DNA from: an uncultured Pseudoflavonifractor sp.
GTDB taxonomy: Bacteria > Bacillota > Clostridia > Oscillospirales > Oscillospiraceae
Direction of reading: 5' to 3'
DNA: 56,496 bases
NCBI GenBank assembly: GCA_904419835.1
Contig: CAJFTA010000005.1
Span: forward strand, 1 to 56,496
The notes under the pieces were generated by a model that was not told where the DNA came from, searched no databases, and worked only from the letters and a program-made list of their open reading frames with translations. A program made the position numbers and the translations under genes. Shown piece after piece: positions 15,586-23,681 of this stretch (position 1 is the stretch's first letter; every line of letters begins with the position of its first letter).

Positions 15586-15615
15586 CCCCGGCCGAATCCG
15601 AAGGGAGGTCGTCTC

Positions 15616-16413
15616 ATGGCCTGGGACCCTATCCGTCAATACTGCGACCGGGTGTGCCGCCGCATCCGCTTCCGCCCGGCCCGGGAACAAATTTATGAGG
15701 AGCTGCTGGGCCATATGGAGGACCACGCCCAGGCCCTCCAGGACAGGGGCGTGGACGCCCGGCAGGCCCGCCAGGCGGCGGCCGCCGCCATGGGCGACGC
15801 CGACCGGCTGGGCGCCGACCTGGACAGGCTCCACACCCCCTGGTATCCCCGCCTCACCCGGGTGTTCTGTATTCTTGCCCTTCTGATTCTGTGCGCCGGA
15901 TTCTTTGCCGCCCGGGACGGGGTTATGGCGGGCATGACCTGGGCCCCCTTTGCCGATCCCCAGGCTCTGGTTTTGGGCGATGAGAGCGGGCTTTATCCGC
16001 CCCGCACGGTTCTGGCCTCCGGAACCGCCGTGGGCGGCGGCCAAATCGGCCCATACTTCTTCTCCGATACCGGCGCCGTCCAGCTCTACCGGTATGACAC
16101 AGATGCCAACGGCCTCCCCCTGGCGGAACCGGAATACTACCTGGACCTGGTGGTCTCCGCCCTGTGCCCTGCCTTCTGGCTCCCTCCGCTGGATGCCGGG
16201 TATCTCCCCGCCTCACTCAGCTGTGACAGCGGACCGCTCTCCGACCTTCCCCGCCTCTCCGCCCGCTCGGAGCGGGGTCTGTTCCGCCAGTTTTATACCA
16301 TCTCCGTGTACTTCTCCCAGCCCGTCTCTCTCCCCCAGACTTTTATCATTGAGTTTGGCGATGACCACCAGCTGGTCTACCAGTTTACCGCTCAGGAGGT
16401 GACCGAGCCGTGA
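15616..16413 (+). CDS. Membrane-anchored protein with N-terminal DUF1700/HAAS-like helical domain
   Basis: The protein has 265 residues. Residues 1-75 are helical, with EELLGHMEDHAQAL and an Ala-rich MGDADRLGADLDRLH stretch. This resembles the HAAS/permease-prefix segments that partner PadR regulators in Bacillota. A single membrane span (about 80-98) leads to an extracytoplasmic domain I do not recognise. Its stop overlaps the next start by GTGA. The pairing with PadR suggests a membrane stress or envelope function, but none can be assigned. Confidence 0.7.
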   Translation: MAWDPIRQYCDRVCRRIRFRPAREQIYEELLGHMEDHAQALQDRGVDARQARQAAAAAMGDADRLGADLDRLHTPWYPRLTRVFCILALLILCAGFFAARDGVMAGMTWAPFADPQALVLGDESGLYPPRTVLASGTAVGGGQIGPYFFSDTGAVQLYRYDTDANGLPLAEPEYYLDLVVSALCPAFWLPPLDAGYLPASLSCDSGPLSDLPRLSARSERGLFRQFYTISVYFSQPVSLPQTFIIEFGDDHQLVYQFTAQEVTEP

Positions 16414-17126
16414 AGCTGCCTGTTCCCTCCCGAAAGGTCCGTCTGATCCTCAGCATTCTGTTTCTGCTGTTTTCTCTGGTATTCCTCTGGTGGGCGGTTG
16501 GTTCTCCCATGCCCACGCCCGGTCTGGCTCATCGGGCCGCCCTGCTGTCCCACGGACTCACTCCCGGCCCGGTGGAGGCCCAGGGTGAAATCCATTTTCA
16601 GAAAATCACCTCCTCTCCGTACGATAACGGAGAGGGCAGCCGCTGGCTGGTCAGCCGCCAGGGGGACGGCTGGGCGGTGACCGTCCATCCCAGGGCCGGT
16701 CTCTTCTGGTCCCAGCCCGACTTTCGCGTCCATCTCCTCACCCCTTCAGACGATTCTCCTCTGGAGGCCGTCCCCCTCCAGTACGCCAGCGCCTACCTGT
16801 GGGAGGAAGGTATTTCCGAAAATCCCTTCGACGACGGCGACTGGTACTGGGAATGGGTCTCGCTGGCCGTGTGCACGCTGCCCGACGTGTCCCGCATCGA
16901 GCTCTATCAGGGCTGGTACAATTCCATCGACGCGGGCGGTCTCTCTCCCCGGGACTGGCTGCTGGAGCATGGCAGCGCCGCCGACTGCACCCGTCTCTCG
17001 CCGGACAGCCCCTTCTGGCTGTGCCAGCAGGTCTGGAATCCCGGCGAAGGCGCCACTGCCACCCTGGCCCGGGCCTACGACGCCCAGGGTAATCTCCTCT
17101 GTGAGTGGTGCTCTTACGACGGATAA
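16410..17126 (+). CDS. Membrane-anchored protein of unknown function
   Basis: The protein has 238 residues with a GTG start overlapping the stop of the previous gene. One N-terminal membrane span (about 11-31) precedes an extracytoplasmic domain rich in Trp and acidic residues (WEEGISENPFDDGDWYWEW). It looks like a membrane-tethered extracytoplasmic protein. I do not recognise the family. It is translationally coupled to the gene before it, so the two probably work together. Confidence 0.7.
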   Translation: MKLPVPSRKVRLILSILFLLFSLVFLWWAVGSPMPTPGLAHRAALLSHGLTPGPVEAQGEIHFQKITSSPYDNGEGSRWLVSRQGDGWAVTVHPRAGLFWSQPDFRVHLLTPSDDSPLEAVPLQYASAYLWEEGISENPFDDGDWYWEWVSLAVCTLPDVSRIELYQGWYNSIDAGGLSPRDWLLEHGSAADCTRLSPDSPFWLCQQVWNPGEGATATLARAYDAQGNLLCEWCSYDG

Positions 17127-17167
17127 TTTATCCATTTTATGGTATCTTCTCCCCAGGAGGTGATACC

Positions 17168-17665
17168 GTGAAGCGTCTCTTTGCCCTTGCGCTCTCCCTT
17201 GCCCTGCTCTGCCCCGCCTGCCGGGCCGCTTCCGAACCCGTGACCCGGGGAGAATTTACCGTTGCCCTTTGGGAATCCTTTGGCGGTGTGCCCTACGGGG
17301 ATACCGGCGTCTTTTACGATGTCTCCCACAACCGCCCCGATACCGCCGCCATCTGCTGGGCGGCGGACATGGGCTTTGTGCTGGGCACGGGCTGGGGCCG
17401 CTTTGATCCGGACCGGCCCATCACTCGGGAGGAGGCAGCCGTGGTGCTCCGCCGTGTGGGTAACTTTTTGGGTTTTGAAACCCGCACCATGGGCAGCTTG
17501 GCCGAGTGCAACGACTTCGACGGCATCTCCCCCTGGGCGGACGACTCACTCTACTGGGCCACGGATACCGGCCTGATTCCTTGGGCGGAGGGCGGCCTAA
17601 TGTCTCCCCAGGGCACCCTGACCGCCGAAGAGGCAACCGGCATCTTCACCCGTTTCTTTTTCTGA
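17168..17665 (+). CDS. Small secreted SLH-domain protein
   Basis: The protein has 165 residues. A GTG start with GGAGG 7 bases upstream is followed by a Sec signal peptide ending near ACRAA. Two SLH-type repeats follow: AAICWAADMGFVLGTGWGRFDPDRPITREEAAVVL and WADDSLYWATDTGLIPW...TLTAEEATGIF. It would attach non-covalently to secondary wall polymers. At this length it is little more than the cell-wall anchor. Starting at the upstream ATG at 17105 would destroy the signal peptide. Confidence 0.8.
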   Translation: MKRLFALALSLALLCPACRAASEPVTRGEFTVALWESFGGVPYGDTGVFYDVSHNRPDTAAICWAADMGFVLGTGWGRFDPDRPITREEAAVVLRRVGNFLGFETRTMGSLAECNDFDGISPWADDSLYWATDTGLIPWAEGGLMSPQGTLTAEEATGIFTRFFF

Positions 17666-17675
17666 TACAGCGACG

Positions 17676-17710
17676 CCCCGGCCGTGTAATTCCACGGCCG
17701 GGGCCTTTTT
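17676..17710 (+). terminator. Terminator after the PadR operon
   Basis: CCCCGGCCGTG (17676-17686) pairs with CACGGCCGGGG (17693-17703), followed by CCTTTTT. Its T-run overlaps the stop of the convergent phage holin gene. Confidence 0.88.
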
Positions 17711-18155
17711 ACTGCTCTGCTTCCCCTTGGTCTCCTTTTTCCAGCAGTACCTCCAGGGCGTTTTTCAAAAAGGCGGGGTAGGGTACCCCCATCAGGCCCA
17801 GGTTCTCCAGGATAGACAGCCCCTCATTTCCGATGAAGAAAATCAGCACCGCCATCCTGGCGTACTGGGCGCCGCCGGTGAAGGCGTCCAGCCGGACGGC
17901 CAGCAGTACCAGCACCAGCTCCGCGCACTTTTTGCACAGGCCACGGAATCCGGCGCCGCTGTCCAGCCGCCCGCCCTCGCTCTTGTCCGAACGCTTGAAC
18001 ACTGCCGCCACCACCACGCCGGAAACGCAGTCCACCGCCATGAGCACCAGCAGGGTCTGGAGTGCAATATCCCAGCCTCCCAGCCAGCCGGTGAGAATGC
18101 TTCCCGCCGCAGCCACTGCCGCCAGAATCCCAATCTTCATCTCTGCCCAGCTCAC
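17709..18155 (-). CDS. Phage holin (toxin secretion/lysis holin family)
   Basis: The protein has 148 residues with about three to four membrane helices. It contains FLRVDCVSGV-like LMAVDCVSGVVVAA, GFRGLCKKCAELVLVL and IFFIGNEGLSILENLG, which mark the phage_holin_4 family. It is the last gene of the PBSX-like cluster. No endolysin gene accompanies it here, which is unusual because lysis cassettes normally pair the two. Confidence 0.85.
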   Translation of the reverse strand: MSWAEMKIGILAAVAAAGSILTGWLGGWDIALQTLLVLMAVDCVSGVVVAAVFKRSDKSEGGRLDSGAGFRGLCKKCAELVLVLLAVRLDAFTGGAQYARMAVLIFFIGNEGLSILENLGLMGVPYPAFLKNALEVLLEKGDQGEAEQ

Positions 18156-18610
18156 TCCGTCACCTCAGTCCAGCCCCGTACATCCGGTGCCCAGACATTG
18201 TTGTCCTCGGTGCACTCGTAGGTTTTCCCCTGGTACTTTACCCGGTCGCCGGTATGGTATGCATCCTCCGCCCCCAGAGGCTGCCTCCACTCGGGAATTT
18301 CCTCCGGGTTTTCCTCCGTCACGCCCAGGGGCGTGTACAGTGCCGGGGTCCGGTCCATGGGCCAGTCGGCCTGAGCCGTGTGGTCCTGCACCACCCGGTA
18401 CAGGTTGCCCTCCGCGTCGGAAATGCGCTCCCCCGTCTTGTATGCCGTCCCCGGCATCCACTGGGGGAACAGGGCCCCCACCTTTGCCGCCTCATCGTCC
18501 TCCAGCGCCATGGCGGCCCGCTGCGCCAGTGTGACGACCGCCTCCTGCACCAGGTCGCTCCGCTCCTTCTCATAGCGCACCACGCCCCGGCGCACTTCAA
18601 TCCGTCTCAT
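18152..18610 (-). CDS. Tail-tip protein with two carbohydrate-binding (ChtBD3-like) repeats
   Basis: The protein has 152 residues from the ATG at 18610, which GAGAGGAG precedes. After a helical N-terminus there are two similar modules: WMPGTAYKTGERISDAEGNL...Y and WRQPLGAEDAYHTGDRVKYQGKTYEC...W. Both have the W-x(n)-Y-x-G-x-V-x-Y-x-G-x-x-Y pattern of CBM5/12 chitin-binding modules found on phage tails and glycosidases. It sits after the YmfQ-like gene, where tail fibres are encoded, so it probably contacts a cell-surface glycan. Confidence 0.75.
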   Translation of the reverse strand: MRRIEVRRGVVRYEKERSDLVQEAVVTLAQRAAMALEDDEAAKVGALFPQWMPGTAYKTGERISDAEGNLYRVVQDHTAQADWPMDRTPALYTPLGVTEENPEEIPEWRQPLGAEDAYHTGDRVKYQGKTYECTEDNNVWAPDVRGWTEVTE

Positions 18611-18628
18611 ATTTTGCTCCTCTCCCAC

Positions 18629-19195
18629 TCAGGTCACCAGTTTTTCTACCTCATCCCAGGTCAGATTCAGCTGTTCCAGGTCTCCCCAGGTTACGAACCG
18701 CTCCTCCAGCTCCTCCCAGGTGACATACCAGTACACATACTCCACCGCCAGATGGCAGGGCAGAATGTCCTCAATGATGGCCCGCAGCGCCTCAAAGCCG
18801 TCGGGGATGCCGGGCACATCGGGAAAGCGCACCTCCACCGTGCCCGCCGTCCCCGTCTCACTGGCCACCGCGTTGATGCCGCATCCGGCCAGGTTGTCGT
18901 TGATGGCCGCCAGAGTAAAGCTGTCCCCGCCGATGCGGAGGAGGGCGGCCAGGGCGGCCCGCCGCCCCTCCGCCGTCCCGGCCACCGGTCTGCGGCTGAG
19001 GAGGCGCTCGATGGCCTCCAGCCCTGCGTCCTCCGCCGTGGTGAGGAGCATCTCCCGCTGGATGATGTCCAGCGTCCCCGCCACGCCGTCCAGCGCCTGC
19101 CCCTGGGCCTCCAGCTCGCCGCCGTTGATGGTGCCCTCCAGCCGGTAGACTCCCAGGGGCCGCAGCAGCTCCTTTAAATACGCCCCGCAGCTCAT
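18629..19195 (-). CDS. xkdU-like: Phage tail protein, YmfQ/XkdU-like
   Basis: The protein has 188 residues. Its start YLKELLRPLGVY and the middle part QREMLLTTAEDAGLEAIERLL fit the DUF2313 (YmfQ, Mu gp48) family of baseplate wedge proteins. The end is Glu/Trp-rich (WEELEERFVTWGDLEQLNLTWDEVEKL), with three copies of a TW(D/E/G)xLE-like unit. It overlaps the baseplate J gene by 4 bases. Confidence 0.82.
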   Translation of the reverse strand: MSCGAYLKELLRPLGVYRLEGTINGGELEAQGQALDGVAGTLDIIQREMLLTTAEDAGLEAIERLLSRRPVAGTAEGRRAALAALLRIGGDSFTLAAINDNLAGCGINAVASETGTAGTVEVRFPDVPGIPDGFEALRAIIEDILPCHLAVEYVYWYVTWEELEERFVTWGDLEQLNLTWDEVEKLVT

Positions 19196-20250
19196 GCCTT
19201 CATCTCCGTCACGTTCAGGCTGCCCAGCTTGGGCAGCTCATCCTGCTCCACGGCCACGTCCGCCGCCGGCGCGGTCAGGTCGTAGTTTGCCACGCCCTCC
19301 ACGCCGAAGATCACCGCCCCCAGCCTGGCCCTCAGCACGTCCTGTCCCAGGAGTCCGCCGTTGAACCAGCTCCGCAGGGCCTGCTCCACCGCTGTCCGCA
19401 CGCCGGCGGCGTCGCTGCCCTCTTTTGCCGCCACTGACACCGACACGTCCACGGTTTTCTCCCTGGGTGCGAGCACCTGCACATCCACGGCGATCTCCCG
19501 CCGCTCCTGGAAGTAGTCGGTCAGCTTCTCCAGCAGTTCCTCATCCGGGCTGCCCGCCGCCGTGGACACCACCACGTCCACTGTGCCTATCCCCCGGTTT
19601 CTGGGCAGCACCGCCGCGGCGGCCACCTCCGGGAAGGACAGGGCCCCCTGCTCATAGAAGGCGGCGTTGGCCCCGTTGGGCAGGCGCCGGAAGGTCTCCA
19701 GCACCCGTGCTCTCAGGGCCTCGTCGTCCTCCCGGTCGGTGCCGCCGGTAAAGCCCTCCGGGTTGGAGCAGCGGCTCACCCCCACCGGCGCCACCGCCAT
19801 GGTCAGGATGGTCCCCGCCGCCGCGTTGCCCGCCGCGCCGGGCTCCACCGCCCTGGCCAGGGCGTCAGCGTACAGACTCCCCGCCTGGAGTACGGCCGTC
19901 TGGGTGGTCTCAAAGCGTACCAGCCCCGCCGTCATGCACACCGTGCCCGCCGGAATGCTCAGGTCGGTGCCTCCCGCCTGGTCCACGTGGAAGCGGATAG
20001 CGCCCACCGACCGGGCCGCCTCCTTCCGCTTCAGGCCCCGCAGGAAGGCGTGCTGGTCCAGGTACTCCCCTGCCGCCGTCTGGGGAAAGCACTGCCGCGC
20101 CGTCCAGTCGGCCTGGACATACAGGGCGTAGACCTGGGCGGCCACCGCGTAGAGCCGCACCGCCATATCTCCGTCCTGTCCCGCCGTCTGGCCTGTGGCC
20201 CCGGTGAAGGCGGCCGCCAGCTCGCCGTATATCTCATCCACTGTTTTCAT
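19192..20250 (-). CDS. xkdT-like: Baseplate J-like protein
   Basis: The protein has 352 residues, as is usual for gpJ/XkdT proteins that build the baseplate wedges of contractile tails. Motifs include YLDQHAFLRGLKRKEA, AEPGAAGN-like VEPGAAGNAAAGTI and GGTDREDDEALRARVLETF. The last is the family hallmark (GGTDxEsDEalR.R). Confidence 0.92.
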   Translation of the reverse strand: MKTVDEIYGELAAAFTGATGQTAGQDGDMAVRLYAVAAQVYALYVQADWTARQCFPQTAAGEYLDQHAFLRGLKRKEAARSVGAIRFHVDQAGGTDLSIPAGTVCMTAGLVRFETTQTAVLQAGSLYADALARAVEPGAAGNAAAGTILTMAVAPVGVSRCSNPEGFTGGTDREDDEALRARVLETFRRLPNGANAAFYEQGALSFPEVAAAAVLPRNRGIGTVDVVVSTAAGSPDEELLEKLTDYFQERREIAVDVQVLAPREKTVDVSVSVAAKEGSDAAGVRTAVEQALRSWFNGGLLGQDVLRARLGAVIFGVEGVANYDLTAPAADVAVEQDELPKLGSLNVTEMKA

Positions 20251-20257
20251 CTTGCTG

Positions 20258-20611
20258 TCACTCCTCCAGGGCCACGCCCGCCGTCATGGCGGCGCCCTCA
20301 TAGGTCAGCTCCACCTTCAGCACGCCGATCCCGTTCTCCTCTGTCAGTTCCACGCCGGTGACCTCCAGGCCGTCCTCCCCCTCCAGGGCCTCCTGGACGT
20401 ACTGTCTGGCCATGGCCAGCCGGTTTCCCGGCTTTTCCCTCGTCAGGAGGTAAAGCCTGCTGCCCAGGTCGGGCAGAAAGGGGAAGCTGCCCCGCCGCAG
20501 AGTGAGCTTCCACAGCACCCGCTGCAAAACGGCGTCGTTCCCCTCCGCCCGGGCCAGGCCGCCCTTTCCGTCGGGCACATAGTCCCCGTCCCGTATCATC
20601 AGTTCCGTCAT
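20258..20611 (-). CDS. xkdS-like: Baseplate protein, gp25/XkdS-like (DUF2634)
   Basis: The protein has 117 residues. RRGSFPFLPDLGSRLYLL is the gpW/gp25 signature (small proteins of the baseplate inner ring). Its place directly upstream of the J gene is the conserved order. It overlaps the preceding gene by 4 bases. Confidence 0.82.
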   Translation of the reverse strand: MTELMIRDGDYVPDGKGGLARAEGNDAVLQRVLWKLTLRRGSFPFLPDLGSRLYLLTREKPGNRLAMARQYVQEALEGEDGLEVTGVELTEENGIGVLKVELTYEGAAMTAGVALEE

Positions 20612-20982
20612 GCTCCCCCGCCTCTGTTCAGCATGTCCTCCAGGGGCACGCCGTTGACGAGCACCTGGCCCACCAGGCTCACCGTGCCGTCGTTTCCCAG
20701 CTTGATGGCCGCGTTCCCCTGCCCGGCGCGGATAAGCACCTCGCCGGGGTTCAGCTCTCCGCCGCAGCGCGCGCCCACCACACAGGCGTGTTCCCCCTCC
20801 TGCTTGAGCACCAGCACCTCTTCCCCCACGGCGGGCCGCCAGACGTAGCCCCCGGGGGCAAAGACGGCCAGCGCCCGCCGCTCCGCGTCCAGGTAGGCGC
20901 CCGCCGGGTCGCCGCTCAGGGTGGCCTGTCCCACCATGGCCGCTCCGTACCCTCTGCCTTTTTTCCGCTCAGAAAGCCACAC
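20608..20982 (-). CDS. xkdR-like: Baseplate spike/assembly protein, gpV/XkdR-like
   Basis: The protein has 124 residues. An OB-like N-terminal half with YVWRPAVGEEVLVLKQEGEHA is followed by a repetitive beta segment (GEVLIRAGQGNAAIKLGNDG). This is the usual build of phage spike proteins (gp45/gpV). The position between the XkdQ-like and gp25-like genes matches XkdR. Assignment rests on position and fold pattern. Confidence 0.65.
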   Translation of the reverse strand: MWLSERKKGRGYGAAMVGQATLSGDPAGAYLDAERRALAVFAPGGYVWRPAVGEEVLVLKQEGEHACVVGARCGGELNPGEVLIRAGQGNAAIKLGNDGTVSLVGQVLVNGVPLEDMLNRGGGA

Positions 20983-20997
20983 GGGCCTCCTCCTCTC

Positions 20998-21948
20998 TCA
21001 AACCGCAATCTCCCGCTCGCCCAGCTCCAGGGTGGTGCGGAGTCCCTGTCCGCCTCCGCTGTGCCCGGTGGACAGCACCCGCCACACGCCGGACAGGCCG
21101 TACCGCTCCAGATTCAGTTCCGCCAAATCCCCGGGCCAGGCCTCTGCCCGGCCTGCCAGTGTCAGCTCCAGCCGCAGCCGCTGCGCGGCGGACTGCTCCA
21201 GCTGGAACCGTCCGCTGTACCGCATGGCCTGGTAGCTGCTCCTGCCGGGCATGGTGAGCACCCGCCGGCACATGCCGCCCCGGTCCAGGACGGACTGATT
21301 GACCACCCGCTGTACGCTCTGGGTGGTTCTGTCCCGTACCAGCACCTCGGAGAGCACGCCGTAGCGCCTCTCCGTCCACCGTATCTCCTCCACGGCGGCG
21401 CTGTTGTCCAGGACCAGCCGCGTTCCGTCCGCCCATGGGGTGAGGTGGAGGATGCCCAGCCGGTCGAACCGGGGCTCCACGCCGCCGTAGTACCGCGCGA
21501 AATTGTAGAGCACCTGCCACTCGCTGCTGCCGCTCTCCACCGAGAAGCCGGGCACCGCCGGCAGGCTGGCCCCCTCCGCCGTCTGAATGCCGTAGGGGGT
21601 CACGTGGTCCCGCAGGATGTCCCCCAGGGTGGCGGTCTGGTAGTCGGCGGGCTCTGCCTCATTGTCCAGCAGCCGCGCGGCCATGCCCCGTCCTGAGATA
21701 AGCAGGGTGCTCCCGCCGCTGCCGCAGCTCCACTCGTACTCGTCCACCACCCCGCGGAACACGGTCTCGCCGTTCTCAACGGCCACAAACTCCACCGCGT
21801 CGGACAGCGCCCCGTCCAGCCCGCTCCCCCAGGGGCAGCGCACCTCAAAGCTGTCGCAGGGGGTGCCGGTGCCGTAGTTCAGCGTCCACTCCAGCAGCGC
21901 GGGGAGGGCGTATTCCCTCCCGTCGTATCCAATCAGCCTTCCCGTCAC
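20998..21948 (-). CDS. xkdQ-like: Tail hub protein, XkdQ-like
   Basis: The protein has 316 residues from a GTG at 21948 that overlaps the stop of the LysM gene by GTGA. An upstream in-frame start at 22056 would lie inside that gene. The sequence is beta-rich, with EWQVLYNFARYYGGVEPRFDRLGILHL and a C-terminal YGLSGVWRVLSTGHSGG. This fits the late-control D/XkdQ family forming the hub below the tail tube. It is close to the XkdQ length of about 325. Confidence 0.8.
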   Translation of the reverse strand: MTGRLIGYDGREYALPALLEWTLNYGTGTPCDSFEVRCPWGSGLDGALSDAVEFVAVENGETVFRGVVDEYEWSCGSGGSTLLISGRGMAARLLDNEAEPADYQTATLGDILRDHVTPYGIQTAEGASLPAVPGFSVESGSSEWQVLYNFARYYGGVEPRFDRLGILHLTPWADGTRLVLDNSAAVEEIRWTERRYGVLSEVLVRDRTTQSVQRVVNQSVLDRGGMCRRVLTMPGRSSYQAMRYSGRFQLEQSAAQRLRLELTLAGRAEAWPGDLAELNLERYGLSGVWRVLSTGHSGGGQGLRTTLELGEREIAV

Positions 21949-22529
21949 TTCACCCGCACCCGCTCTCCGGGATAGATGAAGTTGGGGTTTTTGATTTGGG
22001 GATTGAGCTTCACCAGAGCCTCCACCGTGGTTCCGTAAAGCAGGGAGATGCTCCACAGAGTCTCCCCCACAATCACCGTGTGATAGGCCGTTCCGCTCTC
22101 CGCGCTGCTGCCGGTGCTCCCGGTGCCGCCTGTCTCACCCGCAATCTCTTTCAATCCCTCCTGATAGCCGTCGTAGCACTCCCAGAACTCAAAAGCGTAG
22201 CTGACGTAGTCGGCCCTGGGCTCCTGCTTCAGAGAGAGCGCGGCGAAGTAGGCCTTGGCCGACTGCCATACCGGGTGGATCAGCAGCCCGGGGCCCTCGC
22301 CGTAAAAGACGGACGCCAGCTTTTTAAACTCGTCGTAGGCCCCTTGGCCCACAAACTCCCCCTCGCCCTTCATAACCCGCCGGGTGGGCCCCAGGTCCTG
22401 GAGGCAATACCGGCCGAAGGGCACCTTCCGGGCCACAACTTCCCGTCTGTATTCAATGGTGTAGACCCTGGGATTGTGGGGCCACACATAGTTCTTGTAC
22501 CGCATTGCCGCCAGTTTGCCCATGTCCAT
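21945..22529 (-). CDS. xkdP-like: Phage tail LysM protein, XkdP-like
   Basis: The protein has 194 residues. The N-terminal 125 residues match the XkdP domain (YVWPHNPRVYTIEY, EGEFVGQGAYDEFKKL). A Gly/Ser linker leads to a C-terminal LysM motif (YHTVIVGETLWSISLLYG...LNPQIKNPNFIYPGERVRV). It probably joins the tail tube to the baseplate hub or binds peptidoglycan during penetration. Confidence 0.88.
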   Translation of the reverse strand: MDMGKLAAMRYKNYVWPHNPRVYTIEYRREVVARKVPFGRYCLQDLGPTRRVMKGEGEFVGQGAYDEFKKLASVFYGEGPGLLIHPVWQSAKAYFAALSLKQEPRADYVSYAFEFWECYDGYQEGLKEIAGETGGTGSTGSSAESGTAYHTVIVGETLWSISLLYGTTVEALVKLNPQIKNPNFIYPGERVRVK

Positions 22530-22534
22530 CCCCC

Positions 22535-23044
22535 TCAGTAAAGTTCAAATCCGCCGTCATACCGGCGGGCATCCCGCTGAAAGGCCCGGTCCATCTCCGC
22601 CAGCCCCCGGATAGCACCACTCTGCTCCTCCGCCGGGAGAAAGACCGCGCCTGTCCGGCTGGGCCGGTATTCCGCCGCCGTCTGTGCCTGTCTCAGCCGC
22701 CTGTAGAGCCCTTCTCCGGCCGAGCGTCTGCCCAAAAATACAGCGCCCGGCCCCTCCGGCCAGCCCCTGATCTGGCCGTCTGTCAGCTCCGCCAGTCCGC
22801 CGTTCTGATTCCGCGTGTCTCTCCCGTCTGTCTCCCCTTCGGCCCTCGCCCCGGCTGCCGGGCCGCTGCCGCCCCAGGCCGCCCCACCGCCTGCTGCCGC
22901 GGACGCGGGTGCTTCCATCCCCTGCTCCCGCGCTTTTCCCCGCCTCACGCCGGCGGCACGGTGCTGCTCCAGCAGGAGCTCCGCCGTCTCGCTATTTTCC
23001 CGCTCCTCCTGGTCCGCCAGGGCCAGGGCGATGTAGTCCGTCAT
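22535..23044 (-). CDS. Unknown protein in the tape-measure position
   Basis: The protein has 169 residues. A helical charged start (LALADQEERENSETAELLLEQ) is followed by a low-complexity Ala/Gly-rich middle and a polar end. In PBSX and related phages the gene between the chaperone and XkdP encodes the tape measure (XkdO, about 1300 residues, with membrane spans). This one has neither the length nor a hydrophobic segment. Its ATGA overlap with the chaperone shows it belongs to the operon. I do not recognise the family. It could be a minimal tail-length protein or an unrelated replacement. Confidence 0.6.
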   Translation of the reverse strand: MTDYIALALADQEERENSETAELLLEQHRAAGVRRGKAREQGMEAPASAAAGGGAAWGGSGPAAGARAEGETDGRDTRNQNGGLAELTDGQIRGWPEGPGAVFLGRRSAGEGLYRRLRQAQTAAEYRPSRTGAVFLPAEEQSGAIRGLAEMDRAFQRDARRYDGGFELY

Positions 23045-23678
23045 ATCCGCTCCCCCCGTTTCAGCCGCTCATACCGCTCCAGGTCAAAGGCCTGGTTTTC
23101 CCCGGCGTTTGCCGGGGCTGCCGGCCCTCCGCACACCGGGCAGCGGCCCTCCTGGGCCTCCGCCCGGCAGGTGGGACACAGGGCCGCCAGCTCCTCCTCC
23201 TGGTCCAGCAGCAGGTTGAGGGCGCACCAGAGGTAGTCCCGGCCGGTCATCTCCCTTGCCCGCGCCTCCGTGGGGAGGGCCCCGAATGCTTTGAGCACAC
23301 GCCAGCGAAGGCGCGCCTCAGGCGTGTGCTCCAGGCTTTTTTTAGGGCGTCCACCCGCTCCTCTCCGTCCTCCGGCCCGGGATTTTCCGCCCGGTTCAGG
23401 CCGCTCCACAGCCTGGCCAGGGTTCCAATCTCCCCGGCGGAGAGCCCCTTGAGCGCCGCCTCCCCGTCTGTAAACACCGGCTTTCCGCCCCGCTCCAATG
23501 CCCTGGCGAGCAGGCAGGCGTTGGCGCACAGGGCCTTCTCCTCCTCCCTGTGGGCCAGCTGCTCCGCCTCCCGGCCGGCCTCCAGCAGCTCCAGGGCGGA
23601 GAGGAGCCGCAGCTCCATGCCCTTTCCCGCCTTTATCCGCCGCCTGCCGCCCAGCAGCACCGTCCAGTTCTCCTCCAC
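23041..23678 (-). CDS. xkdN-like: Tail assembly chaperone, long form made by -1 frameshift
   Basis: The short reading frame reaches a run of seven A on the minus strand (23337-23343, codons CTA AAA AAA). A second frame continues from there with SLEHTPEARLRWRVLKAFG and ends at 23041. The extension has a CPTC...CPVC zinc-binding pair (about 20 residues from the end). Two overlapping products joined by an A-AAA-AAA slip are the hallmark of tail assembly chaperones (lambda gpG/gpGT). The joined product would have about 211 residues. Frameshifting is inferred from the site and the conserved layout. Confidence 0.75.
23247..23678 (-). CDS. xkdN-like: Tail assembly chaperone, short form
   Basis: The protein has 143 residues. 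It starts MEENWTVLLGGRRRIKAGK and is otherwise helical (LLSALELLEAGREAEQLAHR). The last 30 residues after the slippery run are Arg-rich and look like a terminating tail. It sits directly after the tail tube gene, the invariant place of these chaperones, which in other phages coat the tape measure before tube assembly. Confidence 0.75.
   Translation of the reverse strand: MEENWTVLLGGRRRIKAGKGMELRLLSALELLEAGREAEQLAHREEEKALCANACLLARALERGGKPVFTDGEAALKGLSAGEIGTLARLWSGLNRAENPGPEDGEERVDALKKAWSTRLRRAFAGVCSKHSGPSPRRRGQGR
23337..23343 (-). promoter_or_regulatory. Slippery heptamer for -1 frameshifting
   Basis: On the minus strand the mRNA reads CTA AAA AAA GCC in the zero frame, an A-AAA-AAA heptamer where both tRNAs can re-pair after slipping back. 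The following bases AGGCGCGCCTTCGC are GC-rich and self-complementary, and could form the stimulating hairpin. Confidence 0.75.
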
Positions 23679-23681
23679 GCC

